Below, one piece after another: positions 29,957 to 38,404 of a stretch of 64,000 nucleotides of DNA. A program made the translations under genes and the position numbers. The notes under the pieces were generated by a model. The model was not told the DNA's origin. It saw only the letters and a program-made list of their open reading frames with translations, and made no database searches. Origin of the DNA: an uncultured Pirellula sp. (lineage in GTDB: Bacteria > Planctomycetota > Planctomycetia > Pirellulales > Pirellulaceae); assembly GCA_903858115.1 (NCBI GenBank), contig CAIOHR010000114.1:186001-250000 (forward strand), read 5' to 3'. Position 1 is the stretch's first letter; every line of letters starts with the position of its first letter.

Positions 29957-31381
29957 CTACTTCTTGGCACGTTTCAAGAAACCGGCGTACTCCCAACGAT
30001 TTTTCCATTGCTCCAGGTATGGTTGATACTGTGGAGCATCGTACCAATTGATCGGTTCAGGATCGCTCGGAGTCACCATCCCTTCGGCGTAGTCTTTGCC
30101 TTGAAAGCTTGCGTCCACCGATGCATCCCAATCGAGCAACTGCTTCTTGAGCTTCTCAAAGATCGTTGGCTCCTTAAGGCTCAACTCTTCTGCTTCGTTT
30201 GGATCATTCACGATATCGTAGAGCTGGAATTTTCCTGTTTCGATTTTCTCCGTCAAGATCTTGTAACGATCGCCTACCAAGGCTCGCTTGGTTGCATATC
30301 GAAAGCCGATCGGTGTGTTGCGTTCGGCTGGATCCGATTGAAACAGAGGCATTAAACTGATCCCGTCCTGTGGTTTGTTCATCGCCGAGTCAGGGAGGCC
30401 CACGATCTCTTGCACGGTCGGGAACAAATCCATGACGCACGCTGGATAGTGTGTGACTCGGGGACGGATCGTTTGTGGCCACTCGATGATCCCGGGGACT
30501 CGAATGCCTCCTTCGAACACACTTCCTTTGTAACCACGCAGTCCGCCAACGGTGCCGGGTTCAATATTGGGCAATCCTCCGTTGTCGCTACAGAAGACCA
30601 ATAGCGTATTCTTTTCCATGCCGAACTCTCGAAGCTTTGCTCGAAGGGTTCCGATGCTTCGATCCATCGCAACTAGTTCGCCATAGTGATTGGACGATGC
30701 TTCGTTCAATCCAGGAAACTCAGCCTTGTCTTGAGGCAATGCTTTGAAGGGACTGTGCGGATTTCCATACCAAATGACCGCAAACATCGGCTTGTTCGAT
30801 TTCCGATGTTGGTCCAGAAACTTCACAGCTTCGTCGACAATGATCTCGGACGAATCACCCTGAAACTCTTCAAACTTCCCATTGCGGCTCAAGATGGGAT
30901 TCATGTCAAAGAAATTGGAAACGGATAACCATTCGTCGAATCCGAACTTGCCGGGTGAACGAATATCGCCTGCGAATATCGGAGCACCCGGACCGCGATG
31001 ACCATTGAGATGCCACTTCCCAAAGTGACCGGTCGTGTAGCCCGCTTTCTGCAATGCTTGGGCAATGGACTTCTCTTGCGTCCGCAGGGCGTAACCGTGC
31101 GAGAGTACACCGGCCCTATCGTGCGATCGGCCCGTAAGCATGGAGGCACGTGTCGGCGAACAGACAGGGCCTCCGGCGTAGAATCGCTCGAAGCGCAGTC
31201 CGTTGTTTGCCATCGCATCGAGATTCGGGGTCTTCAAGGCTGGATGGTTTCGATAGCCTGTTTGCCCCCAGCCCATATCGTCTGCCATCACAAAAATGAT
31301 GTTCGGTCGATCGATACCCTTTACGTCATGAATCCAACCAAGGCAAAGGACAAACAGCAAGGAAATAGTAGAACGGTACAT
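29957..31381 (-). CDS. Exported sulfatase (formylglycine type I)
   Basis: The 474-residue alkaline-phosphatase-fold enzyme hydrolyses sulfate esters, probably of algal polysaccharides. A signal peptide (1-22) is followed by RPNIIFVMADDMGWGQ with the metal-binding aspartates (D34, D35). The formylglycine motif is C74-S-P-T-R in GGPVCSPTRASMLTGR, followed by YTTGHFGKWHLNG and VFCSDNGG. Activity needs a formylglycine-generating enzyme, which is not in this window. The gene stands alone. Sulfatases are highly amplified in Pirellulales, and this one cannot be assigned a substrate. Confidence 0.95.
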   Translation of the reverse strand: MYRSTISLLFVLCLGWIHDVKGIDRPNIIFVMADDMGWGQTGYRNHPALKTPNLDAMANNGLRFERFYAGGPVCSPTRASMLTGRSHDRAGVLSHGYALRTQEKSIAQALQKAGYTTGHFGKWHLNGHRGPGAPIFAGDIRSPGKFGFDEWLSVSNFFDMNPILSRNGKFEEFQGDSSEIIVDEAVKFLDQHRKSNKPMFAVIWYGNPHSPFKALPQDKAEFPGLNEASSNHYGELVAMDRSIGTLRAKLREFGMEKNTLLVFCSDNGGLPNIEPGTVGGLRGYKGSVFEGGIRVPGIIEWPQTIRPRVTHYPACVMDLFPTVQEIVGLPDSAMNKPQDGISLMPLFQSDPAERNTPIGFRYATKRALVGDRYKILTEKIETGKFQLYDIVNDPNEAEELSLKEPTIFEKLKKQLLDWDASVDASFQGKDYAEGMVTPSDPEPINWYDAPQYQPYLEQWKNRWEYAGFLKRAKK

Positions 31382-31531
31382 GATCGCAAAAGTTCGTAGA
31401 GGATTGTGGACTCATTGCGTTGCCAGTCGTTATGGCCACGCACGACTTAATGTACTCGATGAGATGCATGCCGTGCTGTTGCATCACAACTGGAAGCGGT
31501 GCAGCGTGCCCGATTCGAATCGCTGGCATGA

Positions 31532-31753
31532 TCAAGGCGGGTCGTATCCGCCAGGATGAAACGGTTGGCATTTGCAGATTCGCCATACACCTTTAGCACA
31601 GCCTTTTAGCGGGCCATGCTTTTCGATCGATTCGACCATGTATTGGGAGCATGTCGGAGTGAATCTGCAATTCGATCCCAACAATGGACTGATCGCCCGT
31701 TGATAAAATCGGACGATCGAGATCAACACGCGAGACAGTAGGCTTCGAAGCAT
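31532..31753 (-). CDS. yidD: Membrane protein insertion efficiency factor YidD
   Basis: A 73-residue protein with the full YidD pattern: [21 protein letters not shown], then [15 protein letters not shown] and [12 protein letters not shown]. It helps YidC-dependent insertion at the inner face of the membrane. It follows a small membrane ORF and a Minf_1886-family gene on the same strand. The classic rnpA-yidD-yidC context is absent. Confidence 0.93.
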   Translation of the reverse strand: MLRSLLSRVLISIVRFYQRAISPLLGSNCRFTPTCSQYMVESIEKHGPLKGCAKGVWRICKCQPFHPGGYDPP

Positions 31754-31771
31754 AGGAAGCTACTCATCGAC

Positions 31772-31921
31772 TCACGAAGTGGCAGACGTCGCGATTTGAG
31801 TGCAAACCCAGATCAGATACCCCACCCAGGATACCAACGCGATACTTGCTGCAACGAAGAGAGCCACGGCTGTTTTTCGGTTCACGATACTCGTCGACTT
31901 GGTAGTGGAGCTAGCTTGCAT
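31772..31921 (-). CDS. Small single-helix membrane protein
   Basis: A 49-residue ORF with one hydrophobic helix (TAVALFVAASIALVSWVGYLI) and a short polar N-terminus. Its ATG overlaps the last codons of the Minf_1886-family gene by 11 bases, so it could be translated by coupling. yidD starts 18 bases downstream. I do not recognise it. The same frame stays open upstream inside its neighbour, but that part is a shadow of the neighbour. Confidence 0.5.
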   Translation of the reverse strand: MQASSTTKSTSIVNRKTAVALFVAASIALVSWVGYLIWVCTQIATSATS

Positions 31922-32321
31922 CGGTTGAGAGCTCAAAACGAGGCTGAAACGCTTCATCGAAATCGAACTGGTCGTCGAAGTCCTCTCGTTTGTCCGTTTT
32001 GCTTTTGCGCATTTCACGGATTCGAATGAGGTTGTAAACGATTTCTCCAAAGTCGCCTGTTGTGTGGATACCCCAACTGTTCAGAACTGTTTTCGCCATG
32101 AAGCCATATTGTTCGAGCGCGTACTCTTTGATCGCTTGGCATAGCTGTTGACCCGTCAAGTGGTGGTCCTTTGGGTTCTCGCTATCGGCATCTGTACTGG
32201 CTGGCATCTTCATCACTTTTTGTGCGTAGGCCAGCCCTTCACGGACAAACTGATAGGCTTCGAGATGGTATCGATGGTCGCGCTGAAGCAGTTCGACGAT
32301 TGCCATAACCTGTTCGTTCAC
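31911..32321 (-). CDS. Minf_1886 family protein
   Basis: The 136-residue protein fits the uncharacterised Planctomycetes/Verrucomicrobia Minf_1886 family. It starts with an RDxRYxxEAYxFVREGL-like helix (RDHRYHLEAYQFVREGLAYA), has HHLTGQQLCQAIKEYALEQYG, then GFMAKTVLNSWGIHTTGDFG and EIVYNLI. The C-terminus is acidic with FDDQFDFDEAF. The biochemical role is unknown. It lies between the PSP1 gene and the small membrane ORF/yidD, all on the minus strand. Confidence 0.85.
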   Translation of the reverse strand: MNEQVMAIVELLQRDHRYHLEAYQFVREGLAYAQKVMKMPASTDADSENPKDHHLTGQQLCQAIKEYALEQYGFMAKTVLNSWGIHTTGDFGEIVYNLIRIREMRKSKTDKREDFDDQFDFDEAFQPRFELSTDAS

Positions 32322-32388
32322 TAGTTGCTCCAGTAGTCGTTCAATGGGGATGAAAACAATGGGTATGAAAAATTTTGCATGTGTTGCA

Positions 32389-33204
32389 TTAGATTTCTGG
32401 TCCGCGTTTGAGAATAGTCAAGCATTCGGCGGCTGGAATGAGCAAACGACGGTTGTCTTCGGTACTGATCAACAACTGTTGGCTTAGTATTTCCAAGTTC
32501 AGTACGCGGGCTCGCCCATGCGGTGTCACAATTTCGCTGCCGGCTGGAGGAAGTTCAGCGGCCAATTCTTCGTAGGTGTCGTTTTCGTAGCGAAGGCAAC
32601 ATTTCAACCGACCGCATCGACCTGAAATCTTGTTCGGATCCAACGTTGCTTTTTGGAGTTTTGCCATGCGCATCGAAACGGGTGGCATCGCGGAGAGGTG
32701 TGTGTTGCAGCACACCGGTTTACCACAGTCGCCGTAATCCGCGAGCACTTTCGCTTCGTCACGCGCACCGATTTGACGCATTTCGATTCGCGTCTGGTAT
32801 TCGCTGGAAAGTTTCTTGACCAATTCGCGAAAATCAACGCGATCATCGGCGGTAAAGTAAACGATGACTTGTTCGCCGCCAAAGATCTTTTCGATATCGA
32901 CGAGTGTCATCGGCAGATTGAGTTCGCCGATCAGTTTTCTGCAGAGAGCGAAATCTGCTTCGATCGATTGTTGGAGATGGAGGTATTCGTTTTCATCGGC
33001 GGGAGAAGCGTCCCGTTGAATGGTCCCGTTCGGCGGTTCCTTCATTTGTTCGATGACACGGTCGGTCGCTTCGCAGAGTACTTCCCCCCGTTCGAGACCT
33101 CGATTGGTGCGTGCGATGACGATACGTCCGCGAGGGTGTTCGCCTTTCGAGTTCATCACGAACAGAGTTCTCATTCGTCCGCATCGGACAACGTATCGTG
33201 GCAT
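32389..33204 (-). CDS. PSP1 domain protein (RicT-like)
   Basis: The 271-residue protein carries the PSP1/RicT C-terminal domain with DYGDCGKPVCCNTHL and SGRCGRLKCCLRYENDTYEEL. Its Cys residues bind an Fe-S cluster in RicT. In Bacillus, RicT acts in the Y-complex on RNA processing; the role here is inferred. The N-terminus MPRYVVRCGRMRTL supports the ATG at 33204. The frame is open 27 codons upstream. It is the last backbone gene before the disrupted tRNA locus. Confidence 0.85.
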   Translation of the reverse strand: MPRYVVRCGRMRTLFVMNSKGEHPRGRIVIARTNRGLERGEVLCEATDRVIEQMKEPPNGTIQRDASPADENEYLHLQQSIEADFALCRKLIGELNLPMTLVDIEKIFGGEQVIVYFTADDRVDFRELVKKLSSEYQTRIEMRQIGARDEAKVLADYGDCGKPVCCNTHLSAMPPVSMRMAKLQKATLDPNKISGRCGRLKCCLRYENDTYEELAAELPPAGSEIVTPHGRARVLNLEILSQQLLISTEDNRRLLIPAAECLTILKRGPEI

Positions 33205-33344
33205 ATCGTGGGGCAAACTGGGAAAAAGGAGGAGACGAGTGGAAGGAAATTGTAGCACCAACCAGCTTTTCGTGCATTCCGACATGACAATACCAGGGTT
33301 GGAGTTCTGATGAAAGAACGATTGCGAGTAAGGTAGAAAAAGGC

Positions 33345-33373
33345 TTGTGATGGGCAGGCTGTAGGTCTATACT
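33345..33373 (+). promoter_or_regulatory. Sigma-70-like promoter of the split tRNA-Gly gene
   Basis: The -35 hexamer TTGTGA (33345-33350) and the -10 hexamer TATACT (33368-33373) are separated by 17 bases. Transcription would start about 18 bases before the tRNA 5' half at 33398. This looks like the original promoter of the tRNA-Gly gene, now separated from the intact tRNA by element 1. Confidence 0.65.
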
Positions 33374-33394
33374 CGCGGAAGAATTCCTAATGAA

Positions 33395-33435
33395 TTCGCG
33401 GGTGTAACTCAGTGGCTAGAGTGTTAGCTTCCCAA
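33395..33435 (+). repeat. attL-like repeat: 5' half of tRNA-Gly(CCC)
   Basis: These 41 bases are identical to 44754-44794. They contain the acceptor 5' strand, the D arm and half of the anticodon arm of a tRNA-Gly, from g33398 to the anticodon-loop bases cccaa. After 33435 the sequence leaves the tRNA (tcaagttctg). This is the left junction of element 1. Together with 50983-51018 it rebuilds the original complete gene. Confidence 0.92.
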
Positions 33436-33464
33436 TCAAGTTCTGAAGTCCCAGAAACACCACT

Positions 33465-33479
33465 AAATCCCCAGGGAAA
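33465..33479. repeat. 15-base motif shared with the inner integrase leader
   Basis: The sequence aaatccccagggaaa lies 30 bases inside the left junction. It recurs inverted at 43100-43114, directly in front of the start codon of the recombinase at 41903-43093. It could be a recombinase arm-type site used also for autoregulation. Confidence 0.5.
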
Positions 33480-33549
33480 ACTCGCTTTTTGCCTCTGGGA
33501 GTGGTCTCAGAACTATATCACCGTTTCTCACGTTTTTCTATGTCTTTCA

Positions 33550-33610
33550 GGAATGTTCCCGAAACATTTGGGAATATTCCTACCGTAAATTTATGCTCAA
33601 TAATTGAGCA
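33550..33610. promoter_or_regulatory. Two inverted repeats near the left end of element 1
   Basis: ggaatgttccc and gggaatattcc (33550-33580) form a near-perfect inverted repeat. tgctcaa-taa-ttgagca (33594-33610) is perfect. A short related gggaaagttccc occurs near the right end of element 1. The 311-base region 33436-33746 has no gene, so these are candidate recombination arm sites or a terminator for the operon that ends at 33747. Confidence 0.5.
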
Positions 33611-33746
33611 ATGAATAAAGGCCTCTGGCGTGCTCATAGAAGCGACACATTCTAAGAGGCTCTGTAGTGCGAAACAGAATGCGAATTGATTCCTGATCGA
33701 TCCTCGAGAACGTGGATATGCCGCAACGAGTGTTGCAACATTGCGA

Positions 33747-34214
33747 CTAAGTGAGAGGGTTCAATCCGACAATCTGTCCAGCGTTGTCCCGTAGGATCTC
33801 CACTGGCTTCGGTGGTGGAGTGGGTGGAACCGAGACGTTGTTGACGATCGAAGGTGTCGGAGAATTGAGGGGGATCGACATCACCATCAGGATCATCTCA
33901 TCGAGTCCGAGATTGTCGAGCGTTAGACCAATCGTGTCACCGTCTTGGTGGTACGAAATTGCAAGGCAGTTCGGGTACTGGTTCCAAATCCTTTGAGTCA
34001 GATAGCTGGCCAACATGCCAACTATTTCCGCTCTGGCCTTTGGAAGTTTCTCTTTCTGGAATTGCAGCCAGTCTGCCTTAAACGCTTCCTGAACTTCGGC
34101 ATCGGGTCGACCCTGCGCTAGCTCTTGTTTACGGCTGTCGTGGATGGTTTGGATCTCGGCAGAGTACTTCTCAATAACCTGATCGGCTCGCTTTACGATA
34201 TCGATGATCTTCAT
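33747..34214 (-). CDS. Hypothetical protein, last gene of element 1 operon
   Basis: A 155-residue protein that I do not recognise. The N-terminal half is helical and charged (MKIIDIVKRADQVIEKYSAE). The second half has beta-like segments (NCLAISYHQDGDTIGLTLDNLGLDEMI with hydrophobic alternation) and a Pro-rich linker (VSVPPTPPPKPV). AGGAAG precedes the ATG at 34214, five bases after the stop of the tape-measure-like gene, so it is the promoter-distal member of the coupled operon. By position after a tape measure it could be a tail component, but no motif supports this. Confidence 0.65.
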   Translation of the reverse strand: MKIIDIVKRADQVIEKYSAEIQTIHDSRKQELAQGRPDAEVQEAFKADWLQFQKEKLPKARAEIVGMLASYLTQRIWNQYPNCLAISYHQDGDTIGLTLDNLGLDEMILMVMSIPLNSPTPSIVNNVSVPPTPPPKPVEILRDNAGQIVGLNPLT

Positions 34215-34219
34215 GGTGC

Positions 34220-36697
34220 TTACTTCCTAATTTGCTTGAGTTGGTCTGATTGGCGTTCGCTCATCTTGAGCTCGGACGCCTGGAGGTCTCTGGCAAGCTG
34301 TTCCTGTACAACCGAGTTGTTCTCTGCCAGAAGTTGCTTGGTCTTCCCTACAAGGTCGGAAACGAGACCGCGAGTGTCAGCCTCCAGGGTCACCCGAACG
34401 TCATAGGTGGAACTTACCTGGGCTTCCAATCGTTTGGCGTCTGCCTGAAGTTGCTGTTGCTCCTTCTCGAACCCACGCCCGAAGTTCTTTTCGCTGAACC
34501 CGAATTGCTTTGCCTCCGCGATGTCACCTTGGTCGGCGAAGCCTAACGCCTCTTTGGTGCCAACACTGCGAAGCAAGTCTTTCTGATCGTCCCGAAGGCG
34601 ATCGGCGCCTTTGGTTCTCGCAAACTCAAGTGCATCCTTGGCGCGAACCTTGTCCTCGTTGCTTAGACGAGCGAAGCTCAACATGGAGGATTTCTCTCCA
34701 TCCATCGAGGATTGCAATTGCTGCCGCTTCAGGTCTAGTTGTCCTTTGAGAAGCTCGCCGACTCGCTGTTGGCCGGAAATCTCCAATTGGTTCTTTTGTC
34801 GTATAAGCTCCATCTCCTTTTGGATTGAGTTGCCAAGCTGGTTTCGCCAGAAAAGCATGGTCTCTCCAGCTTTCTTGGCTGCCGCATCATCCGCGATGAT
34901 GGAACCGGAACGGATCCCCTCGACTCGCTGGTTCGCACCTGCCAACTGCCTTTGAACTTCAGCCCGTAGGTCTCGCTCCGTGGAAAGCTTGTCATCGGTC
35001 GATCGGGTTCCGACGTTGTTGATGCGCTGCTGGGTGCGCAGGATCCTCGATTGCTCAGATTCAACCCTACTACCCGCTGTGGGATCGTTACCCGTTCGAA
35101 GCGAGTTCAAAGCATTCTCCAACCGATCATTGGCTAGCGCCTGTTCCGCCTGGGCCTTGGCCATCGCTGGTCCAAAGTCATCGGATCTCAATCGGGATGT
35201 CTCCGACTTCAACGAGAAGTTCTCTCGCGCTGATCTGTCGGCGAAGTCAGCCTGGAGGGATTCCCTTTCACGCCCAGCATCGTTGACGATCCGATTCTTG
35301 GCCAAACTCTTTTGGGCTCGCTCCACTCCCGCTGTGGATGCTGCCAAGCCTGCAAGGTCTCCAAGCAAACCACCTGTGAGATTGATCTGATCTTTGAATC
35401 GCTCAAGGCCTGGAATAGACGACACAAGGCTATCACCCATCGATCCGACGTTTTGAAGGAATTTCACTGCTGGGGAGTCGAATGATTCGAACATGCCGGT
35501 CATGCGTAAACCACCCGCAAGAATCGATGATTCATACTCCGCGATTTTGTTCGTGAGTGAATCATGGGCAGTTGCTTGGCCTGATAGAGTCTCTTTCAAC
35601 TCGACTGCGACAAGCGAGACAGACGCTAGCGCTGCTCCTGCTGCTGCGATGGTGCCAAGCAATCCGACACCAACACCCGCAAAGGTAGTGGCGCCCGCAC
35701 CGCCTGCGACTGCTCCACCAACACCGCCGACAACATTAGGGACTGCTGATCCCAATGCACTGGAAGCGATACCGCCGACAGCCGATTTACCAACACCACC
35801 GACCGCACCGCGTCTCGCTGCCCCCAATCGAACATGGGCCGCTGCTGCTGCATTGGCTGCTGCTGCTTCGGATGCCAAGCTCGCCTGCATGGCACGAAGC
35901 TGTGGAAGGTTTGCCGCTGCCAAGGCTTGTTGTGCTTTCTGCACATCGGCTGCTGCTTTGACGGATTGCCTGACTGCTTTCCATCCCTGAGAGAAGGCTT
36001 CTAACGCGTCAACTCCACCGTCCAGGATGTCGACCGCCCCTTGAATGGCCACCAAACCTTTGAGGAGTTGTTCTGACGATTCTTCCGAGACCAAGCCCAA
36101 TGAAGCAAAACCCCGCGCTGCTCCGATCGCTGCTTTCGCACCTTTGACAACCGCAGCGTTCATCTTCTCATGCGAGTCGTTTTGTTTTTCGACTGCGTTG
36201 TCCAGGTCGTTCGCCATCTTTTCAAAAGCGGATGCCTGATCCTTAACCCGCTTATCGTATTCCGCTCTGAGTCGCGAGTTCACATCGGCAAGCGAGTTTG
36301 GAAGCGATGCCACCTTCGTTTCAAAAGCGTCGACAATGGAATCGGTTTCCTGCCTCAGTTCGTCACCAAGTTTCTTCATCACTCCTTCGATGTTCGTCGG
36401 CATGTCCCCCAATGGAGGCCTGGAGGATACCTGTGGTCGAACAGGAACCGGTCGCGAAGGAACCGAGACGCTAGCCTTCAACGATTGCTCCCCGAATGCC
36501 TGAATCTCCGCTCGCAGTGGTGCCAAGGAACCGGATACCGCTTTGGCCGACAATCCGATACGCTCAACACCCAACCGCATGGCGTCTTGGGATGCCATCA
36601 CCGATTTGGCAAGCTCTGCAAGCCTGCTACCGGTTTCCGGATGCTCCATCACCCCGATTTCGAACATCACTTCGGTATCGTCGCCTGCGTTACTCAT
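34220..36697 (-). CDS. Tape-measure-like coiled-coil protein
   Basis: An 825-residue protein dominated by long helices. Residues about 85-190 and 480-820 are charged coiled coil (for example EYDKRVKDQASAFEKMANDL). The centre (about 285-385) is Ala/Gly/Val-rich with a hydrophobic run (GVGVGLLGTIAAAGAALASV). This architecture is that of phage tail tape-measure proteins and some tail-like machines, though no family-specific motif is visible. The ATG at 36697 overlaps the preceding gene and has GGGGAG 8 bases upstream. Alternative: a membrane-active or scaffolding protein unrelated to tails. Confidence 0.6.
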   Translation of the reverse strand: MSNAGDDTEVMFEIGVMEHPETGSRLAELAKSVMASQDAMRLGVERIGLSAKAVSGSLAPLRAEIQAFGEQSLKASVSVPSRPVPVRPQVSSRPPLGDMPTNIEGVMKKLGDELRQETDSIVDAFETKVASLPNSLADVNSRLRAEYDKRVKDQASAFEKMANDLDNAVEKQNDSHEKMNAAVVKGAKAAIGAARGFASLGLVSEESSEQLLKGLVAIQGAVDILDGGVDALEAFSQGWKAVRQSVKAAADVQKAQQALAAANLPQLRAMQASLASEAAAANAAAAAHVRLGAARRGAVGGVGKSAVGGIASSALGSAVPNVVGGVGGAVAGGAGATTFAGVGVGLLGTIAAAGAALASVSLVAVELKETLSGQATAHDSLTNKIAEYESSILAGGLRMTGMFESFDSPAVKFLQNVGSMGDSLVSSIPGLERFKDQINLTGGLLGDLAGLAASTAGVERAQKSLAKNRIVNDAGRERESLQADFADRSARENFSLKSETSRLRSDDFGPAMAKAQAEQALANDRLENALNSLRTGNDPTAGSRVESEQSRILRTQQRINNVGTRSTDDKLSTERDLRAEVQRQLAGANQRVEGIRSGSIIADDAAAKKAGETMLFWRNQLGNSIQKEMELIRQKNQLEISGQQRVGELLKGQLDLKRQQLQSSMDGEKSSMLSFARLSNEDKVRAKDALEFARTKGADRLRDDQKDLLRSVGTKEALGFADQGDIAEAKQFGFSEKNFGRGFEKEQQQLQADAKRLEAQVSSTYDVRVTLEADTRGLVSDLVGKTKQLLAENNSVVQEQLARDLQASELKMSERQSDQLKQIRK

Positions 36698-37226
36698 CTG
36701 CGTCACTCCCCATCAGGTCATCGTCGTCGTCGGAATCGAGCAGGTCAGAATCATATTCATCGTCTGAATCATCCAAATCAAAGTTGATGATATTGACTTC
36801 CATCTTCAGGGTCTCATGCTGCGCCTTAAGCTCCTGAGCTAGATCCAAATGGCGGTCTAGGAGCTCGAAACGATCATCAAGCGACAACGACGGAAGCTTG
36901 GTCATCTCGAAGCACATTTCGCAAAGCTCCAGGAGCTCGTTGATTCGGCTCGCACGTGTTAGAAGCCTTGGATACTTCGCGTAGCAGTTCACATCGAGGC
37001 GATTTCGGCGATTGTCGTCGATGAACAATACGCGATCCAAAGTCCCGCGAATCGACAAGCACCTGGATATCAAGTCTTGGCAATGCGCAAGGATGTACTC
37101 GGCTTGTTGCTCCGTCAGTTCGCCTTCGTCCAAAAGCTCGCTAAGTTCGAGACAGTATGCGTCCTTGGCCGCGAACTCGTTGGCAAGATCCTGAAGCGGA
37201 ACAGGGTAACGTCGTCGCTTGCTCAT
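36690..37226 (-). CDS. Acidic-tailed hypothetical protein, element 1 operon
   Basis: A 178-residue helical protein starting MSKRRRYPVPLQDLANEFA, with a Leu-rich middle (LDDRFELLDRHLDLAQELKA) and a strikingly acidic end (DLDDSDDEYDSDLLDSDDDD). AAGGAG precedes the ATG at 37226, which overlaps the stop of the gene before it. The next gene encodes the tape-measure-like protein. In phages the slot before the tape measure is used by tail-assembly chaperones, which would fit an acidic helper protein; this is inference only. Confidence 0.7.
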   Translation of the reverse strand: MSKRRRYPVPLQDLANEFAAKDAYCLELSELLDEGELTEQQAEYILAHCQDLISRCLSIRGTLDRVLFIDDNRRNRLDVNCYAKYPRLLTRASRINELLELCEMCFEMTKLPSLSLDDRFELLDRHLDLAQELKAQHETLKMEVNIINFDLDDSDDEYDSDLLDSDDDDDLMGSDADE

Positions 37227-37519
37227 GCCACACTCCTTCGGAAGCCATCCATAATCCCCTCCGGCTCGCGTCCAAAGGACTCCTTCCAACCAAGCTCTGA
37301 AAGCAGTCCCAGGCATTTGGCCCACGGGCAACCTTGGCCCAACTTCTTTTCGGTTTTCGAGCAAGCTTTTCGCTCAACGATACACAAAAGGAAAGACAGT
37401 TCGCTTCGGAATCGAATCTCTTCATCTTGCGAAAGAGTACCGGTTTTCCTAGTCAGTTCGAAGGCCTCGATGCACTTTTCAATCTTCGCAATGGAGGTTT
37501 CCAGTAGGTCGCTACTCAT
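37223..37519 (-). CDS. Cysteine-containing small protein, element 1 operon
   Basis: A 98-residue protein with four cysteines spaced across a helical body (LLCIVERKACSKTEKK, then GCPWAKCLGLL). I do not recognise it. GGGAGG precedes the ATG at 37519. The stop overlaps the next start in ATGA fashion and the start overlaps the gene before, so translation is coupled on both sides. Confidence 0.68.
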   Translation of the reverse strand: MSSDLLETSIAKIEKCIEAFELTRKTGTLSQDEEIRFRSELSFLLCIVERKACSKTEKKLGQGCPWAKCLGLLSELGWKESFGREPEGIMDGFRRSVA

Positions 37520-37781
37520 CGCTGCCTCCCATGTCCTCATCGTTGAACAGCGCAAGTTCGCCTTGCTCGACAGCATCCGGCCCCTGCTCTGCGAGTCTGC
37601 GCAACTTGCCTTTGACCTCGTCGACCTTGTGTTTTCGCTCCAATCGCGTGGTGGAGGCTTCCTGAAAAAGAAGTTCCGCAACCGCAAGCTCCTGTGCTGC
37701 GTCCCGCAACGCGCGGTCCTGGCGAAGCATCTTGCGAACCGAATCGTCGGTTACCGTGATTCCTGAAACTACCCAAGTCAT
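37512..37781 (-). CDS. Small helical protein, element 1 operon
   Basis: An 89-residue protein beginning MTWVVSGITVTDDSVRKML, then an Ala/Glu-rich helix (ALRDAAQELAVAELLFQEAS) and a Lys/Arg-rich segment. It overlaps its two neighbours by a few bases. No family is recognised. Composition suggests a coiled-coil or assembly factor. Confidence 0.66.
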   Translation of the reverse strand: MTWVVSGITVTDDSVRKMLRQDRALRDAAQELAVAELLFQEASTTRLERKHKVDEVKGKLRRLAEQGPDAVEQGELALFNDEDMGGSDE

Positions 37782-38404
37782 GCGAAAACCCTTTTGAGAA
37801 GTGCCTCTAAATTGGCCTGCATAGCGGCAAGCTTTCGATTGTGTCGCTCCAACAGGAACGTGTAATGTGCGACAAGTTCATCTCGGTTATCGAAGTGCGA
37901 CGTCTTCGCTGCTTCCACCTGCAATTGAAGACGTTTGGCCGCATTCCCACCTTCACCGAACTCTCGGATCTCAGCTTGCTGCTCTCGAATCTCACGGCGA
38001 AGCGGGCTGAAGTTCACGATGTCATTTTTGATCATCGCGATCGCATCAAGACGACGAATAAGATTATCCCGATCGACCGATGACATACCGCGAGAATTGA
38101 TTTCCCGAATAAGTCGGCCATGCGATTCGACCTCGTCATCGAGAACGAACAATTCGTTCAAATGACTCTTGATCGCTGTTGCCGACTCGGTCGCAAGCAA
38201 CGCACGTAGCGATTGGTACTTGGTATCGCGTGCTTTGGTCGATGCGGTCAACGCTGCTTTGGCCGCGGCAAGTTCCTTCGTGTTCTCGATCAGAGTCGCA
38301 TCCCAGCTTGCCAGACGTGCGCGAACGTCCGCCTCGTCGGCTATGGACGCCTTCAGCTTTTGGAATTTGGCTTGGTCCCAGGGTGCTAATGTGTTCGTGC
38401 TCAT
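37778..38404 (-). CDS. Coiled-coil protein, element 1 operon
   Basis: A 208-residue protein with almost continuous heptad-like helices (ADVRARLASWDATLIENTKE; REIREQQAEIREFGEGG; FLLERHNRKLAAMQANLEAL). No signal peptide or membrane segment. The ATG at 38404 overlaps the stop of the first operon gene (ATGA), and its own stop overlaps the next start. The function is unknown; a structural or scaffolding role would match the other operon members. Confidence 0.68.
   Translation of the reverse strand: MSTNTLAPWDQAKFQKLKASIADEADVRARLASWDATLIENTKELAAAKAALTASTKARDTKYQSLRALLATESATAIKSHLNELFVLDDEVESHGRLIREINSRGMSSVDRDNLIRRLDAIAMIKNDIVNFSPLRREIREQQAEIREFGEGGNAAKRLQLQVEAAKTSHFDNRDELVAHYTFLLERHNRKLAAMQANLEALLKRVFA

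Noticed and set aside
31326..31586. A minus-strand frame between the sulfatase and yidD
   Set aside because: It overlaps the ends of both neighbours in other frames and shows no conserved pattern.
33398..33435. A second tRNA gene at the left junction
   Set aside because: Only the 5' half to the anticodon loop is present; the following bases cannot complete the anticodon, T or acceptor stems.
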